Below, piece after piece: positions 5,176 to 5,450 of a DNA stretch of 5,450 nucleotides. The notes beneath the pieces were generated by a model, which ran no database searches, had not been told where the DNA came from, and worked only from the letters and a program-made list of their open reading frames with translations. Location: positions 1 through 5,450 of the forward strand of contig JBKPDM010000403.1 in assembly GCA_046727895.1 (NCBI GenBank). The letters run 5' to 3'. Both the position numbers and the translations under genes were made by a program. Numbering within the stretch: position 1 is the stretch's first letter; each line of letters begins with the position of its first letter. The stretch comes from DATAOG01 sp046727895. Lineage in GTDB: Bacteria; Pseudomonadota; Alphaproteobacteria; Geminicoccales; Geminicoccaceae.

Positions 5176-5450
5176 TCAGCCCGCGTCGCGAACCTCGATG
5201 TCGAGCCGCTTGCCCAGCGCTGCGAAGGCCGCCTCGAGCTGGTCGAGCCGGGAGCGATGGCCGAGGTCGAACAGGCGGTCGACCTGGGGCGGCTTGCAGC
5301 CCATACGCCTGGCGAGCCCCGCCTTGCGCAGCCTCTGCTCGCGCATCGTCCGGTAGAGCAGCGCCTTCAGCGTCGTCTGCATCGGCAGTTCGACCGCCGG
5401 CCCGACGGCCGAGGACGGCAGCGGCAGATCTTCGCGGTCGGCGATCCGCC
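5176..5450 (-). CDS. hicB: HicB-family type II antitoxin, 5'-truncated at the window edge
   Basis: The visible 90 or so residues are the C-terminal two thirds of a HicB antitoxin, which neutralises the HicA mRNA interferase and represses its own operon. The frame is open from the right edge. The segment RIADREDLPLPSSAVGPAVELP (start-proximal linker, bases 5383-5448) ends the degraded RNase H-like HicB domain with its typical Asp-Leu-Pro-x-Pro-Ser turn. The Met at base 5382 is therefore internal, not the start. After it comes a helix-turn-helix DNA-binding domain: LKALLYRTMREQ, LRKAGLARRMGCKPPQVDRL, then the hallmark GHRSRLDQLEAAFAALGKRL and a last strand DIEV. About 45-50 N-terminal residues should be missing. 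hicA normally sits next to hicB. Nothing like it lies downstream in the window, so it should be just beyond base 5450, upstream of hicB. A stand-alone regulator is the alternative if no toxin is there. Confidence 0.87.
   Translation of the reverse strand, partial: RIADREDLPLPSSAVGPAVELPMQTTLKALLYRTMREQRLRKAGLARRMGCKPPQVDRLFDLGHRSRLDQLEAAFAALGKRLDIEVRDAG

Noticed and set aside
5012..5356. A plus-strand open frame opposite the HicB gene
   Set aside because: The minus strand gives a clear HicB helix-turn-helix protein; this frame is Ser/Arg-rich and featureless.

Overview
The window is GC-rich (roughly two thirds G+C) with tightly packed genes. Protein styles point to an alphaproteobacterium, most likely of the Sphingomonadales. 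That placement is inference from gene content and codon bias; there is no rRNA or other phylogenetic marker here.

Left part (1-2898): the last two genes of a molybdenum hydroxylase operon of the xanthine dehydrogenase family, in the style of the E. coli PaoABC aldehyde oxidoreductase. The FAD/[4Fe-4S] subunit has lost its 5' end to the window edge. It overlaps by four bases (ATGA) the complete molybdopterin-cofactor subunit. The [2Fe-2S] subunit is expected just upstream, outside the window.

Middle (2899-3828): after a 162-base gap carrying a small hexamer tandem repeat comes a same-strand gene of the crotonase superfamily. It is not an ordinary enoyl-CoA hydratase. At exactly matching spacings it carries the His/His/Asp/Glu set known from 6-oxocamphor hydrolase, a C-C bond (retro-Claisen) beta-diketone hydrolase, with Phe where that enzyme has a Trp. 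An oxidoreductase that turns aldehydes into acids next to a putative diketone-cleaving hydrolase suggests a small catabolic cluster for a cyclic or terpenoid-like compound. This is the most interesting part of the window.

Right part (3829-5450): a 248-base non-coding gap precedes a secreted SYLF-domain (Ysc84-type) lipid-binding protein. A bipartite hairpin follows its stop codon and may be a terminator. Beyond it lies a 56-residue lipoprotein gene with a strong ribosome binding site and a clear lipobox. Convergent with it, on the minus strand, is the 3' part of a HicB-type antitoxin gene whose 5' end leaves the window at the right edge; its HicA partner is not in view.

No tRNA, rRNA, CRISPR array, insertion sequence or prophage gene was seen.
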